Source: Nocardia sp. CNY236
GTDB taxonomy: Bacteria; Actinomycetota; Actinomycetes; Mycobacteriales; Mycobacteriaceae
Assembly: GCF_000482385.1 (NCBI RefSeq)
Contig: NZ_AXVD01000017.1
Location: 62,001 to 126,000, forward strand
DNA length: 64,000 nt
Direction: 5' to 3'
The position numbers and the translations under genes were made by a program. Below the pieces are notes generated by a model. The model was not told where the DNA came from. It did no database searches and saw nothing but the letters and a program-made list of their open reading frames with translations. This document shows positions 40,153 through 50,537 of the stretch, piece after piece. Each line of letters opens with the position of its first letter. The stretch's first letter is position 1.

Positions 40153-40548
40153 TCAGATCATGGCGAACGAGGCAGCGAACCATGCCAGCAACACCAGCAC
40201 GGCGCCGACCGCCGCGCCAGGGTACAGCGCTCGACCTTGCCTGGCCGCCGTGCCCGACAACACCGCACCGATGACCAATCCGGCAACCCCGCCGCCGACC
40301 ATGATCACCACCCCCGCGCTCGTGTCGGCGCGACACTCCGGTGTCGACTCGCAGATTCCCTCGGCCATCAGAAACCATGGGGCCAAGACCATCGACATCG
40401 CGGCCAATGCCGCGGGGAGAAACCACAGCACCGCGCTGGCGACCAGATCGATGGAGCGCGGCGGGGCGACTGTGCGGATTTCGGGTTCACGCGTCGGATA
40501 GCCGGAGCGGGTCGCGCCGTGGGACACCTGGTTCAGGTAGCCGTGCAT
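40153..40548 (-). CDS. Small membrane protein of unknown function
   Basis: 131 residues with three predicted membrane helices: IDLVASAVLWFLPAALAAMS (about 34), SAGVVIMVGGGVAGLVIGAV (about 78) and YPGAAVGAVLVLLAWFAASF (about 107). A short loop has two cysteines (EGICESTPECRA) that could form an extracytoplasmic disulfide. I do not recognise a family. The gene is alone, upstream of the nuclease-family gene on the same strand. Confidence 0.65.
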   Translation of the reverse strand: MHGYLNQVSHGATRSGYPTREPEIRTVAPPRSIDLVASAVLWFLPAALAAMSMVLAPWFLMAEGICESTPECRADTSAGVVIMVGGGVAGLVIGAVLSGTAARQGRALYPGAAVGAVLVLLAWFAASFAMI

Positions 40549-40711
40549 CGTGTCTCGCTATCGGGTTGGGTGAGTCGACCGGGCCGAGGGAAGTTATACA
40601 CCAGCAGCGACCGTGCCGACATGATCATGATCTCACGCCCAGCAATCCTGTCTCCGTACGGCTTCCGCCGCAGAACAGACATCGACGCCAGCACCGCACC
40701 CCCGCCGTCGA

Positions 40712-40717
40712 TACACT
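40712..40717 (+). promoter_or_regulatory. -10 element for a leaderless serine hydrolase transcript
   Basis: TACACT ends six bases before the GTG at 40724 and no ribosome site is present between, so the mRNA probably starts at the start codon. The -35 region is not distinctive. Confidence 0.5.
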
Positions 40718-40723
40718 GGCCCG

Positions 40724-41953
40724 GTGAGCGCACCCCTACCCGGACCGGTGCCGATCGTCGATGACGTGGATACCGTGACCTCACGCGGCCACGAGGACGA
40801 TCCGACGACAACCGGCCTCGGTCACGCCACCGTCGCGTCGCTGTGGGAATCGGTGCAATCGTGGTATCGCATGGGCACGACCCCGGCGATCCAGGTATGT
40901 GTGCGACGCAACGGCGCGATCGTGTTGAACCGCGCCATCGGCCACGCCTGGGGCAACGCACCCGGTGATCGGGCGGACACGGCCGGAGTGCTGGTAACCC
41001 CGGACCTGCCGTTCTGTGGCTTCTCGACCGCGAAAGGCGTTGCCGGTGCCATGATGTTCCTGCTCATCGAACAGGGAGCATTCGCTCTGGACGATCGGGT
41101 GTGCGACTACATTCCAGAGTTCGCGACACATGGCAAGGCGGCCATCACGATCGGTGACGTGCTCTCGCACTCTGCCGGCATTCCTTTCCTACCGCCCGCC
41201 TATCGGGGCATCGACGTGATCGCCGACGAAGAGTTGGCCGTGCGCGCACTGGTCGATCTCGTTCCGAGCTGGAAACCCGGTCGCTTCCGCGTGTACCACG
41301 CGCTGACCGGTGGTTTGATCCTGCGCCTGCTGGTGCAGCGAGCAACCGGAAAACGCCTGCGTGAGCACCTCGCCGAAGAGGTACTCGAGCCCTTCGGCTT
41401 TCGGTGGACCAACTTCGGGGTCGCTGCCGAAGACATCGACGGTGTCGTGCCGAGCGTTCGGATAGGTCCCGCGCCCTCGCGGCTGACCCGCCATCTGGCC
41501 CACAAGGCGATCGGCGGAGAAATGGACCGAACCCCCGGCCTCGCCGAGCGATTCCTGACCGCCGAGCTTCCGTCCGGAAACCTGGTCACCACCGCAACGG
41601 AATTGGCCAGGTTCTACGAGATCCTCACCCACGGCACACCCGACGGCCGCCGCATCATCCGACCGCAGACCTTGGCGCGAGCGGTGCAACCCGCCCGCTG
41701 GATTCCCGGCGTCGCGGGACGAGTCAGTCGAGCAGGCTTCGAACTCGGCGCACGCAGATCGAAGTTCGGACGCAACACCACAGCCCATTTCGGGCGCAGC
41801 GGACTGACCACCCAGTACGGCTGGGCCGACGCCGCACGCGGACTGTCCGGCGCAATCCTCACCAGTGGCAAAGCCGTCGCCGACGCCGATCGCCCATGGC
41901 GGTTGGTCGCACAGATCTCCGCGGCCGTGCCTCCCGACCGCCAGGACCCATGA
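40724..41953 (+). CDS. Serine hydrolase, beta-lactamase class C / EstB-like family
   Basis: 409 residues. The SxxK nucleophile motif is FCGFSTAKGVAGAMMFLL (Ser about 102). A Tyr in FRVYHALTGGLILRLL (about 191) replaces the YxN motif as in family VIII esterases, and ITIGDVLSHSAGIP and FGRSGLTTQYGW (HxG-like region, about 365) are also typical. No signal peptide is visible, so this is likely an intracellular esterase or amidase rather than a secreted beta-lactamase. The substrate is unknown. It is convergent with the LuxR regulator gene, 41 bp away. Confidence 0.85.
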   Translation: MSAPLPGPVPIVDDVDTVTSRGHEDDPTTTGLGHATVASLWESVQSWYRMGTTPAIQVCVRRNGAIVLNRAIGHAWGNAPGDRADTAGVLVTPDLPFCGFSTAKGVAGAMMFLLIEQGAFALDDRVCDYIPEFATHGKAAITIGDVLSHSAGIPFLPPAYRGIDVIADEELAVRALVDLVPSWKPGRFRVYHALTGGLILRLLVQRATGKRLREHLAEEVLEPFGFRWTNFGVAAEDIDGVVPSVRIGPAPSRLTRHLAHKAIGGEMDRTPGLAERFLTAELPSGNLVTTATELARFYEILTHGTPDGRRIIRPQTLARAVQPARWIPGVAGRVSRAGFELGARRSKFGRNTTAHFGRSGLTTQYGWADAARGLSGAILTSGKAVADADRPWRLVAQISAAVPPDRQDP

Positions 41954-41994
41954 TCATCGCGGCATCGGTACCCGGCGTCGGCCGGGTGACAGTG

Positions 41995-44610
41995 TCATAG
42001 CAACCCACCGCGACGCGCGCGGTCCAGGACATCCACCCGAGAATTAGACCCCAACTTGGCGTAGATGCCCCGCAGATGAGTCTTCACCGTATTCACCGAC
42101 ACCCCGAGATCGGCTGCGATCTGCTGAGCTGTGCGCCCCGACGGCAACTGCTTGAGCACCGTCATTTCGGTACGCGTCAGCGTGGGATAGGTCGCAGGAC
42201 GCTCGATCGCAGGATGCCGGCGCACCAACTCGGCGAAACCCTCCGCCCGGCCGAAACGACCGGAATAGCAGTCCAACAAGCCCACAGCTGCAGGCACGTC
42301 CAGAAACGGGCGGACCAGCCGGTGAGGCGCCGCTGCGCCGAGCGCACGCTCGAGCGCAGCAAGAGCCTTGGTCGGCACACCGCTGTCGTGCTGGAACCAC
42401 GCATACAGCAGCCACCCGGTGATCGCGCAGCTCGGACGCATGCCGCTCAGGTCGTCGAGTATGGGCTCCAGGATGACACCCAGCGCCCTGGGACGATCGG
42501 AAGCCGCCGCCACGGCCGCACCGACCAGACGAACCTCGGGCGAGTCGCCGACCACGTCACGGGACCGATCGACGATCAGCTGCGCCATCGCGGCATCGTG
42601 CACCCGCGCCAGCGCCCAGACCGCCGACAGGATCAGCCCACTGGTTGCCACCGACAACGCTCGGTGTTCGACCAGCGCCAGCAGGCTCCGGCGCAATGCG
42701 TCGGCGGCTGGGGACTGCTGCTCGGCGCACTCGAGGTCCAACAGCCGCCCGACCGCATACCCATGCCACCCCGCGGCAGGATCCCAGGACCCGTCGTGGT
42801 CGACGCGCTCGGACAGTGCCGTGTGCACCGGACCCGGATCCAGTGGCTCGCCGTGCAGGTACGCGCCATAGGCAGCGATCGCGGTCGCCTGAACCGCATC
42901 GGTCGAATCCACGAGTCCATGGCCGTCGGCGAACGCCACCGCGTGAGCCGCTCGCGCACGCATCGCCGATGCAGCATCGACGACCTCCGCTGCGAACGCC
43001 AAGCGGGTGAGCGCACGCAACACGAGTCGCGGGCGGCAAGCATGCTCGGCCAGCGCCAGACTCGCCCGCAGCAATTGTTCGCCCTGCGCGACCGCGCCCG
43101 CAGCAACCTGCGCAGTCGCGACTTGAATCGCGACATACGCGTCGATGTCGGGATTGCCGATCGGCGCGAACTCCTGCGGCGACTCACCCACCATGTCCCC
43201 GCAGTTCGCTCCGAGGTCGATCATCGCTGCCCAGGCCAGCGCCTCCACCACCTCGGCCGAAACGACCGATGTCTTGCTCGCGCGGCGTACGGTCGCGGTG
43301 TCCAGGCACGCGCGGGCGGCCCGAACGCTGCCGTGCCCGAGCGCATCGACCACCCGAACCAACCACAGAAACGGATCGTCCAGCAGCGTCGGCGCCGAAC
43401 GCGCGAGCTCCCCGAACAACACCTCGCCATCGCCGTCCAAGACCATACGCAGCGCGAACTCGGACAGGAACGCATACAACTGCTCCCGATCGGGCACAGC
43501 AAGCAGATGCGGCAGCGCTGTCGCCGGCAGACCCACCGAACACAACCACCGGGCCGACTGCGCGTGCAACTCGACACACAGCTGCGGCCCGAGCCGACGC
43601 GCCTCGGCGACGAAGTAGGCACGCACCATCGGATGACAGGTGAACCACACCTGCTCGTCACGCACAGTGGAATTGATCGGGAAATTGATTCGGTCGAGTT
43701 CCCGAAGACAATGTCCGGCGCCACCGCCCACGAGCTCGTCGGCGAGCTGTTCGGTGAACGAGACGGCAACACTGGTGTAGGTGAGGAATTGCCGCAATGC
43801 GGGCTGCAGCACCTCGATGAGTTCACTGACCAAGAACTCCGCCACCGCTGGCACAGGCCGCGCAAGACCGGACAGTGCCGCAGTCCGATCGTCGGGCGCG
43901 CCGGCGATATGTGCCGCGCCGATTCGGACCAGCGCGGCCCAACCATCGGTCAGGGAATTGATCGTCTCGAGCTCCGAATCGGTGAGCTCACACCCGTGAG
44001 CGCGACACAACATGTCGATCTGCTCGGGTGCCAAAGTGAGTTCCTGCGTCCCCCAGCGAGTCAGTCGCGCCTGCAGCTCCAAGACATGCCAGCGAATCGG
44101 CGGCGCGACACGCGCACACACCACCGTCGTGACGCTCCGGGGTGCATGCTGCAGAAAATACTCGACGCCCGCGAGCGCGAACGGGTCGGTGATCAAGTGA
44201 GCATCATCGATCACCAGTACCGTCGGCGTTGTCTGGGCGGCCAACGTTTCGGCCAAAACCGCCGCTTCGGCAAGCGGCGAGCCAGGACGCCCGGCGCTCA
44301 CCACCCCGAAGCGAGCATGCAGCGTGGCCCACAGCATCGCCGCGTCATCGAGCTCCTCGGTAACGGTGAGCCAGGCTATGTCGTGTTCGCCCACGGCCCG
44401 ACGCGCCCAGTCCGCCAACAGCACCGTTTTTCCCGTTCCCGCCGGTGCACACAACAACAGCACATGTCCGTTTCCACTGCTCGATACGGCGTCCAGGCCA
44501 GCGTGCAGATCCGCCCGTGCGATCGGGGCGAACGGCAGCAGCGGCACCGCGTCGCCCCTCTCCGCCGCGGCTGCCCCGCGTCCTAGAACAGCAATGTGCG
44601 ATGTGGTCAC
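41995..44610 (-). CDS. Large ATP-binding LuxR-family (MalT/LAL-type) regulator
   Basis: 871 residues. An N-terminal STAND-type ATPase has Walker A (LCAPAGTGKTVLLADW, about 52) and Walker B (TVLVIDDAHLI, about 125), a middle region of alpha-helical TPR-like repeats, and a C-terminal LuxR HTH (LTRTEMTVLKQLPSGRTAQQ then VNTVKTHLRGIYAKLG). Such MalT-like proteins bind an inducer and ATP, oligomerise and activate transcription. The GTG at 44610 follows GGGAGGCACG, giving a short but strong ribosome site. It is divergent from a DUF7144-like gene. Its target genes are not evident. Confidence 0.88.
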   Translation of the reverse strand: MTTSHIAVLGRGAAAAERGDAVPLLPFAPIARADLHAGLDAVSSSGNGHVLLLCAPAGTGKTVLLADWARRAVGEHDIAWLTVTEELDDAAMLWATLHARFGVVSAGRPGSPLAEAAVLAETLAAQTTPTVLVIDDAHLITDPFALAGVEYFLQHAPRSVTTVVCARVAPPIRWHVLELQARLTRWGTQELTLAPEQIDMLCRAHGCELTDSELETINSLTDGWAALVRIGAAHIAGAPDDRTAALSGLARPVPAVAEFLVSELIEVLQPALRQFLTYTSVAVSFTEQLADELVGGGAGHCLRELDRINFPINSTVRDEQVWFTCHPMVRAYFVAEARRLGPQLCVELHAQSARWLCSVGLPATALPHLLAVPDREQLYAFLSEFALRMVLDGDGEVLFGELARSAPTLLDDPFLWLVRVVDALGHGSVRAARACLDTATVRRASKTSVVSAEVVEALAWAAMIDLGANCGDMVGESPQEFAPIGNPDIDAYVAIQVATAQVAAGAVAQGEQLLRASLALAEHACRPRLVLRALTRLAFAAEVVDAASAMRARAAHAVAFADGHGLVDSTDAVQATAIAAYGAYLHGEPLDPGPVHTALSERVDHDGSWDPAAGWHGYAVGRLLDLECAEQQSPAADALRRSLLALVEHRALSVATSGLILSAVWALARVHDAAMAQLIVDRSRDVVGDSPEVRLVGAAVAAASDRPRALGVILEPILDDLSGMRPSCAITGWLLYAWFQHDSGVPTKALAALERALGAAAPHRLVRPFLDVPAAVGLLDCYSGRFGRAEGFAELVRRHPAIERPATYPTLTRTEMTVLKQLPSGRTAQQIAADLGVSVNTVKTHLRGIYAKLGSNSRVDVLDRARRGGLL

Positions 44611-44831
44611 CGTGCCTCCCGGACCCTGTGCAGACCGATACCCGACTGCGCCTGGTGTCGGGAACGTACCCGGCCCAGGTCCGCTCGACCCCATTGCCAG
44701 CGCTCGTTATCGAAATTTCATCCCGCGGGCAGGCGCCGATGCCCGACCTCACCCGAACTGGGGGAGGCGCCCGACCGATGGGTGATGAAGATTCGAAAGG
44801 CGTCCAACAATTCCCGAGAAAGGAGGCGACG

Positions 44832-45245
44832 ATGACCCACACGACCGAAACCGAACCGCACCCGGTGCGTCAGGGCGTCGCGGCGGGAACATCCATCGCC
44901 GCCGCGATTCTGATGTCGACCGTCGGAGTGCTGTCGATTTTCGAGGGCATCTCCGCTGTCGCCGAGGACGATCTGTACATCGTCGGGGCCGAATACGTCT
45001 TCGAATTCGACACCACCGCATGGGGTTGGATCCACATAGTGCTCGGCATCTTCCTGGTTGTGGCCGCACTGGCCTTGATGACCGGCGCCACGTGGGCCAG
45101 GATCACCGCGATATGCGTGGCCGCCGTGTCGATCCTGGGAAACTTCATGTGGTTGCCGTACTACCCGGCATGGTCGATCCTCGTGATCGCACTCGATGTC
45201 GTCGTGATCTGGGCGATCGCAACATGGAAGCCGGAGGCGATCTGA
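44832..45245 (+). CDS. Four-helix membrane protein, DUF7144-like
   Basis: 137 residues with four membrane helices and the characteristic [17 protein letters not shown] and [20 protein letters not shown] segments, followed by [21 protein letters not shown] recall this pattern as DUF7144, a family common in actinobacteria with no known function. A strong AAAGGAGG ribosome site lies six bases upstream of the ATG. It is divergent from the MalT-like regulator, which could control it. Confidence 0.8.
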   Translation: MTHTTETEPHPVRQGVAAGTSIAAAILMSTVGVLSIFEGISAVAEDDLYIVGAEYVFEFDTTAWGWIHIVLGIFLVVAALALMTGATWARITAICVAAVSILGNFMWLPYYPAWSILVIALDVVVIWAIATWKPEAI

Positions 45246-45429
45246 CCACGAGAACCGGCACGGCCGGCTCGGCATCCACACCGTCAGCCGGTGCGCGATG
45301 CCGAGCCGACCCGTCACCGCACAGCCTCGAACCCACCCCCGCCGTTCCCGGGGTGGAACCGATCTGTTATCTACTGGCTACGATTGTTTTCGATTGCACA
45401 CGTTCGGTAACCGCGAAGGGACTATCTCT

Positions 45430-45762
45430 ATGGCACGCAAAGTCGTCGTGACACTGATCGATGACTACGACGGTGAATCTCAGGCCGAGGAAACAGTGTC
45501 TTTCGCCTTGGACGGCGTGGCCTACGAGATGGACTTGTCCACAGACAATGCCGGTCAGCTCCGTGGATTCTTCGAGCAGTGGGTTCCGCACGCCCGCAAG
45601 GTCCGCCGTGCCCGGAGGACCCGCACAGTGCAACGATCCGCGAACGATCGGGAACAAGCCACGGTCATCCGGGAATGGGCGCGCCAGAACGGCATCGACG
45701 TGTCCGCACGGGGGCGCATCGCAGTCGAAGTGGTCGAGGCGTACAAAAAGGCCAACGGCTGA
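45430..45762 (+). CDS. lsr2: Nucleoid-associated protein Lsr2
   Basis: 110 residues with both Lsr2 domains: the N-terminal dimerization strands ([39 protein letters not shown]) and the C-terminal DNA-binding part ([20 protein letters not shown]). The AT-hook-like RGR sits in VSARGRIAV. Lsr2 is the H-NS analogue of Actinobacteria and silences AT-rich, often horizontally acquired, DNA. The upstream 184 bp end in an AT-richer stretch (45365-45400) that could be an autoregulatory site. The AT-rich island at about 52.97-53.03 kb is a plausible local target. A second lsr2 paralogue elsewhere in the genome is possible. Confidence 0.95.
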   Translation: MARKVVVTLIDDYDGESQAEETVSFALDGVAYEMDLSTDNAGQLRGFFEQWVPHARKVRRARRTRTVQRSANDREQATVIREWARQNGIDVSARGRIAVEVVEAYKKANG

Positions 45763-45830
45763 CCCGAACCGCCGTCGGTGACCCGCGGCGAGCGGCGTTT
45801 GCCAGCTACGACTGTGGGTAGCTGCCGGAT

Positions 45831-48800
45831 ATGACAGTTTCACTGCGCGGAGTCGTTTCGTCGTGGTGGTTCGAAGCGCCGTCCGCCGTAGCGGCGGAGG
45901 CGGTGCTGGCCGGCGTCGAACTGGCCGTCGATCTGGGAGCCATCGCGGCGCAGGCGCCGACGCACGCCAAGACGGCGGGCGCGTCGTTGCTGAGTCGGGC
46001 ACGCGAAGCGGAACTGCACACCGAGCCCATGGCATCGGTCGATCCCCACCGGATCCCGACGTCGGACCGCCACCCCGCGGACCGGGTCCGCCCGAGCCGC
46101 CCCGACACCCTCACGCGGGGCCAGACCCCGCAACGCCGTTCACGATTCCACGCATCGACCGACCGCATCGGCGCCGCGCTCACCAACGGCCTGGGCGAAC
46201 TGCGTGAGCTGCTGGCAGCGATCGGGTCGCTCGACACCGACACCGTGACCGACGCTCTCGACGGCAGTCGCGTCCGCGACCGTACCGCCGATCCAGAGCC
46301 GGTGTCGACTGCCGGAATCCAGCTCACCAGCGACATATGCGCGATCGGGGTATCGACCGTATCGGCCGCGCTCCCGGTGTACGGACCCGCTCGCGTACTC
46401 CGTGCACTCGCAGCATTCGCCGATACCCAACCCCGCATCCGTGGCCTGCTGGAGCAGCAACTCGGCCGACAACGGACAGACCTGGGACTCAGTACAGCCA
46501 ACGCCATCGGCCACGCCGTGGGCAATCGCGCCGCTGCCGGCACAGCCAATCTATTCGTCGATATCGTGTACCGAAGTCTCACCCTGACCGAGGCATTGGC
46601 CTCGAACGCGCAACGACGCCGGTGGACCACCGAACAACACAACCGAGCCCTCGACACCCCACCGTCGGCGCCACCCACCCGAGTGGTCGAGATGCCGCGG
46701 GGACCGATCGAGCGGGTTGCCGACGAAACGGCCGCAGGCGCCCTCATCGGTGCAACCACCGCCGTTCTCGGCGGTCGCGGGCTGCTCAGCGCGGCCGACG
46801 CCGTCGAACTCGGCGCGCCCAAAGCAGCGGTCGCCAGCCGCGAAGCCTACAGCGCCGTAGTCTCGACGCTGCTGTCCCGAGCGGGGGTGCTCACCTTGCG
46901 CCCACGAGTCTGGCGACGACTGGACCGGCTGTCTGCGCTCGTGGTCGACGGCGAGGCATTGCTCACCGCCCGCAGAATGGTGCTCGCAGCCGAAACCACC
47001 GACGAGAGGTGGTCGCCCGCCGAAGTCTGGAGCGCCGGTCAACGCCTGCTATGGACCCAGGACACCGAGGACCCCCTGGGAAACCTCGCCCGCACGACCG
47101 ACCGGCACGCTCCACGCGAGCGCCGCCACGTGTTGGTCCACCCCAAGACCGGCACACCCGACCGCGGCGCAACACGTCGCCCGGTCTGGCGAGAACTCCG
47201 CGACGACGGCACCCGTGTCGGTCGAGTGCTCGTCGGACACGAACTCGACCGACACGCGCACGCAATACTCGAGCGAGCCCGATCGGCGGGACTGCGCGTC
47301 ATCCTCGTCGCCGGCGCCGACGCCGCAGAGCTACGATCGCTGTCCCACGACGTCATCGACCCCAGCCGGTCACTGCGCAAAGTCGTGCACGACCTCCAAC
47401 GCGACGGACACCTGGTCGCGGTCCTGAGTCGGTGTACCCAGCCTTCACTGGTCTACGCCGACGTCGCGATCGGATTGGCCGGCCAGGACGATGCAACCAC
47501 ACTGCCACCAACCGTGGACCTGTTGTGTCCGAATCTGGCACACGTCCACCGAATTCTGGGCGCGGTCGGCCCCGCCCGACAAGTCAGTGAACGCGGTCGC
47601 TCACTGGCATTGTCCGCAGCCGCCGTCGGTGGTCTCCTGCTCGCCGTCGCCCCGGACCGAAGCGGCCGCGCAGCACCCGGCACAGCCGCCCATCTCACGG
47701 GCCTGCTCACCGGCGCCTACTGCGGCTGGCGTGCCGCCTGGACCCAGCCTCGAACCCCCCTCACCTCACCGGTGTCCTGGCACGCACTCGAACCCGACGA
47801 CGTCATGAGGCGGCTTCCCTCGACCCTTCCACCTGCGGACCGGATCGAGCCCCCAGGACCGATTGCCATCCCAGGACTGGCTGTTGTGGCATCTGCGGTG
47901 TCCTTCGCCCGCCAGTTGCGCCGCGAACTCGGCGATCCCCTCACACCGATCCTTGGAGTCGGGGCGTTCGCCACCGCCATACTCGGAGCACCATCGGACG
48001 CCGTGCTGCTGTCGGCGGTGCTCATGGTCAACGCGGTCGTTTCCGCATGGCAACGGCAGCGGGCAGAGGGTGCGCTACACCAACTGTTCGAGGGCGAACA
48101 GCTCACCGGCCGCGTGGTCGACCGCAACGAACTCGACGCCGACCGCTGCGGCGAGCACCTTCTGCCCGCGAACCTGCTCGCCATCGGCGACGTCATCGTG
48201 CTGCGGCCAGGCGACGTCGTCCCTGCCGACGCGCGACTGCTGCGCGCAGACAATCTCGAACTGGACGAATCAAGCCTCACCGGTGAATCCGTGACCGTCG
48301 CGAAACAGGTCGCCGCGACCCCCGGCGCGGTCCTGAACGACCGAGCGTGCATGGTCTTCGAAGGCAGCACCGTGGTCAGCGGAACCGCCTCCGTGATCGT
48401 TGTCGCAATCGGACCCGACACCCAGGCCAGCCGTGCCGCAGCAGGAGCCATCCCACCCGAAAAGGGCGGTGTCCAAGCGCAGCTGCGCCGGTTGACCGAA
48501 CGCACACTGCCGTTGACCCTATCGGGTGGCGGCGTCGTGACCGGACTGGGACTGCTACGCAACAGGCCACTGCGATCGGCGATCGGCGACGGTGTGGCGG
48601 TTGCGGTCGCAGCGGTACCCGAGGGACTTCCTCTGGTGGCCACGGTCGCCCAGCTCGCCGCCGCACGCAGGCTCTCCCGACACGACGTACTGGTGCGAGC
48701 CAGTCGGACCGTCGAAGCATTGGGCCGTGTGGACACCCTCTGCTTCGACAAGACCGGTACGCTCACCCACGGTCGGCTTCGTTTGACCGTGCTCGCCGGC

Positions 48801-50387
48801 CTCGAGCAGCAATGGCCGCTGCATACCGAGTCCACGGCTGCACGAAGACTATTGTGTGCTGCGGCGCGTGCCTGTCCAGACGCAGGCGTGGAACCGATCG
48901 TGCACGCTACCGACCGCGCCGTGGTGGACGCAGCCCGCGACGCACTCGGCCACGATGCCTTCCGCTGGAACCAGAGCCAGGCGATCCCGTTCGAATCCAA
49001 CCGCGGCTACGCCGCCACCGTCGGGCACACCGCCCACCAACTGCACCTGATCGTGAAGGGAGCGCCCGAAGTCGTCCTGGCCCGCTGCAACACGGTGCGG
49101 GTGGGGGACACCGGCAGCCTGCCGCTCATCGACGCGACACGCCAGCGCGCAGAAGCCGCCATTCGTGACCTCGCGGAGCAGGGTCTGCGGGTGTTGGTGG
49201 TGGCCCACCGCGATCTACTCACCGAGCCCGACGATGTCGAAGCGATGGTCGACGACCTCACTCTCGTGGGCTTCCTGGGACTGGCCGACACACCACGCCA
49301 GCAGAGTCGTCCACTCGTCGACGCCTTGCGCCGCAACGACATCAGCGTCCGCATGATCACCGGCGACCATCCGGTGACCGCGGCGGCCATGGCCCGGCAA
49401 TTGGGCATCGACGCCAGCGAGGTGGTCACGGGCGCCGACCTCGACGGTCTGGACGACACCGCACAGGCCGAATTGATCGAACGGAGCACCGTCTTCGCCC
49501 GGGTCGACCCCGAACAGAAGGTGCGCATCGTTGCTGCGCTCCGCCGCGCGGGCCACGTCGTCGGAATGACCGGCGACGGCACCAACGACGCTGCAGCGAT
49601 CCGCACCGCCGACATCGGAATCGGACTGGCGACACACGGTTCTGCGGCGGCCCGCAACGCCGCCGACTTGGTGCTGACCACGCCCGACCCGCTCGCTTTG
49701 CTGCATGCTCTGGTCGAAGGGCGTGGGATGTGGCGCCGGGTCACCGACGCTGTCGGCGTTCTGGTCGGCGGTAACGCCGGCGAAGTGGCGTTCACGCTCT
49801 ACGGCACGGCGCTCAGCGGTCGAGCCCCCCTGGGCACTCGACAATTTCTCTTGGTGAACATGTTGACCGATATGTTTCCCGCCATGGCGCTGGCTTTGTC
49901 CCGAGACCGCGACCAGGCCGATCCCGCCGTATCGGACAATCCGTCCGCAAAGGCACAGAGCCTCGCGCAGAGCCTCGCTCGTCGCCCGCCCCCACGTCTG
50001 AGCACCGATCTACTGCACGCACTCGCCGTGCGTGGTATCGCCACGGCCACCAGCGCATCGACCGCATGGACTCTCGGACGAGTGACCGGCACCCGCCGTC
50101 GTGCCGCCACCATCGGTTTGGTCGCACTCATCGGCACCCAGCTCGGACAGACCCTGGTTTCGGGCCACCGCAGTCCCTTGGTGTGGCTCACGACAGCCGC
50201 GAGCGCAGCGATGCTGGGCGCCATCGTGATGACTCCCGGATTGTGCACCTACTTCGGTTGCCTACCGCTGGATCCGGTTGGCTGGACGATCGCAGCCACC
50301 TGTGCGGCGAGCGCCACCGCCGCCGCGGTGTTCGTTCCTCGGCTATTGCCCGAACCACTGCTCCAGATCCCGGATTCCCGTCCCTGA
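45831..50387 (+). CDS. ctpI: Large P-type cation-transporting ATPase, CtpI-like
   Basis: 1518 residues. The C-terminal half is a full P-type ATPase: actuator SSLTGESVTVAKQ (about 817), phosphorylation motif LCFDKTGTLTHG (Asp about 973), KGAPEVVLARCNT (nucleotide binding, about 1080), MTGDGTNDAAAIRTADIGIG (about 1245) and membrane helices around them. The first roughly 700 residues are a long non-catalytic extension with Ala-rich helices and no heavy-metal (CxxC) domain. That layout is the CtpI/CtpH group of mycobacteria (M. tuberculosis CtpI is 1632 residues as I recall). The transported ion is not established; the family resembles Ca2+/Mg2+-type pumps and lacks a CPC motif. Confidence 0.88.
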   Translation: MTVSLRGVVSSWWFEAPSAVAAEAVLAGVELAVDLGAIAAQAPTHAKTAGASLLSRAREAELHTEPMASVDPHRIPTSDRHPADRVRPSRPDTLTRGQTPQRRSRFHASTDRIGAALTNGLGELRELLAAIGSLDTDTVTDALDGSRVRDRTADPEPVSTAGIQLTSDICAIGVSTVSAALPVYGPARVLRALAAFADTQPRIRGLLEQQLGRQRTDLGLSTANAIGHAVGNRAAAGTANLFVDIVYRSLTLTEALASNAQRRRWTTEQHNRALDTPPSAPPTRVVEMPRGPIERVADETAAGALIGATTAVLGGRGLLSAADAVELGAPKAAVASREAYSAVVSTLLSRAGVLTLRPRVWRRLDRLSALVVDGEALLTARRMVLAAETTDERWSPAEVWSAGQRLLWTQDTEDPLGNLARTTDRHAPRERRHVLVHPKTGTPDRGATRRPVWRELRDDGTRVGRVLVGHELDRHAHAILERARSAGLRVILVAGADAAELRSLSHDVIDPSRSLRKVVHDLQRDGHLVAVLSRCTQPSLVYADVAIGLAGQDDATTLPPTVDLLCPNLAHVHRILGAVGPARQVSERGRSLALSAAAVGGLLLAVAPDRSGRAAPGTAAHLTGLLTGAYCGWRAAWTQPRTPLTSPVSWHALEPDDVMRRLPSTLPPADRIEPPGPIAIPGLAVVASAVSFARQLRRELGDPLTPILGVGAFATAILGAPSDAVLLSAVLMVNAVVSAWQRQRAEGALHQLFEGEQLTGRVVDRNELDADRCGEHLLPANLLAIGDVIVLRPGDVVPADARLLRADNLELDESSLTGESVTVAKQVAATPGAVLNDRACMVFEGSTVVSGTASVIVVAIGPDTQASRAAAGAIPPEKGGVQAQLRRLTERTLPLTLSGGGVVTGLGLLRNRPLRSAIGDGVAVAVAAVPEGLPLVATVAQLAAARRLSRHDVLVRASRTVEALGRVDTLCFDKTGTLTHGRLRLTVLAGLEQQWPLHTESTAARRLLCAAARACPDAGVEPIVHATDRAVVDAARDALGHDAFRWNQSQAIPFESNRGYAATVGHTAHQLHLIVKGAPEVVLARCNTVRVGDTGSLPLIDATRQRAEAAIRDLAEQGLRVLVVAHRDLLTEPDDVEAMVDDLTLVGFLGLADTPRQQSRPLVDALRRNDISVRMITGDHPVTAAAMARQLGIDASEVVTGADLDGLDDTAQAELIERSTVFARVDPEQKVRIVAALRRAGHVVGMTGDGTNDAAAIRTADIGIGLATHGSAAARNAADLVLTTPDPLALLHALVEGRGMWRRVTDAVGVLVGGNAGEVAFTLYGTALSGRAPLGTRQFLLVNMLTDMFPAMALALSRDRDQADPAVSDNPSAKAQSLAQSLARRPPPRLSTDLLHALAVRGIATATSASTAWTLGRVTGTRRRAATIGLVALIGTQLGQTLVSGHRSPLVWLTTAASAAMLGAIVMTPGLCTYFGCLPLDPVGWTIAATCAASATAAAVFVPRLLPEPLLQIPDSRP

Positions 50388-50489
50388 CTCCCGTCTTCGA
50401 CTTCGTCCCCAGGGCTGCCGCAACCCAGGGCTGGTGCATCGGCCCAGGGCCATTGCGTCTACGTATGCGGTGGAGGAAGGTGAGTATGT

Positions 50490-50516
50490 CCGGTGGCGCC
50501 ACCGGGGTGCCACCCC
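50490..50516. promoter_or_regulatory. Two fused palindromes after ctpI
   Basis: A perfect 16-bp palindrome, CCGGTGGCGCCACCGG (50490-50505), runs into GGGGTG-C-CACCCC (50504-50516), about 100 bp after the ctpI stop and 21 bp before the next start codon. It could be a terminator or an operator. No T-run follows. Confidence 0.45.
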
Positions 50517-50537
50517 GACCGGGGCAGGAGGTGGCCC

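Noticed and set aside
42076..44586. Plus-strand frame of about 836 codons opposite the MalT-like regulator
   Set aside because: Composition-driven antisense frame without domains; the regulator has Walker motifs and a LuxR HTH.
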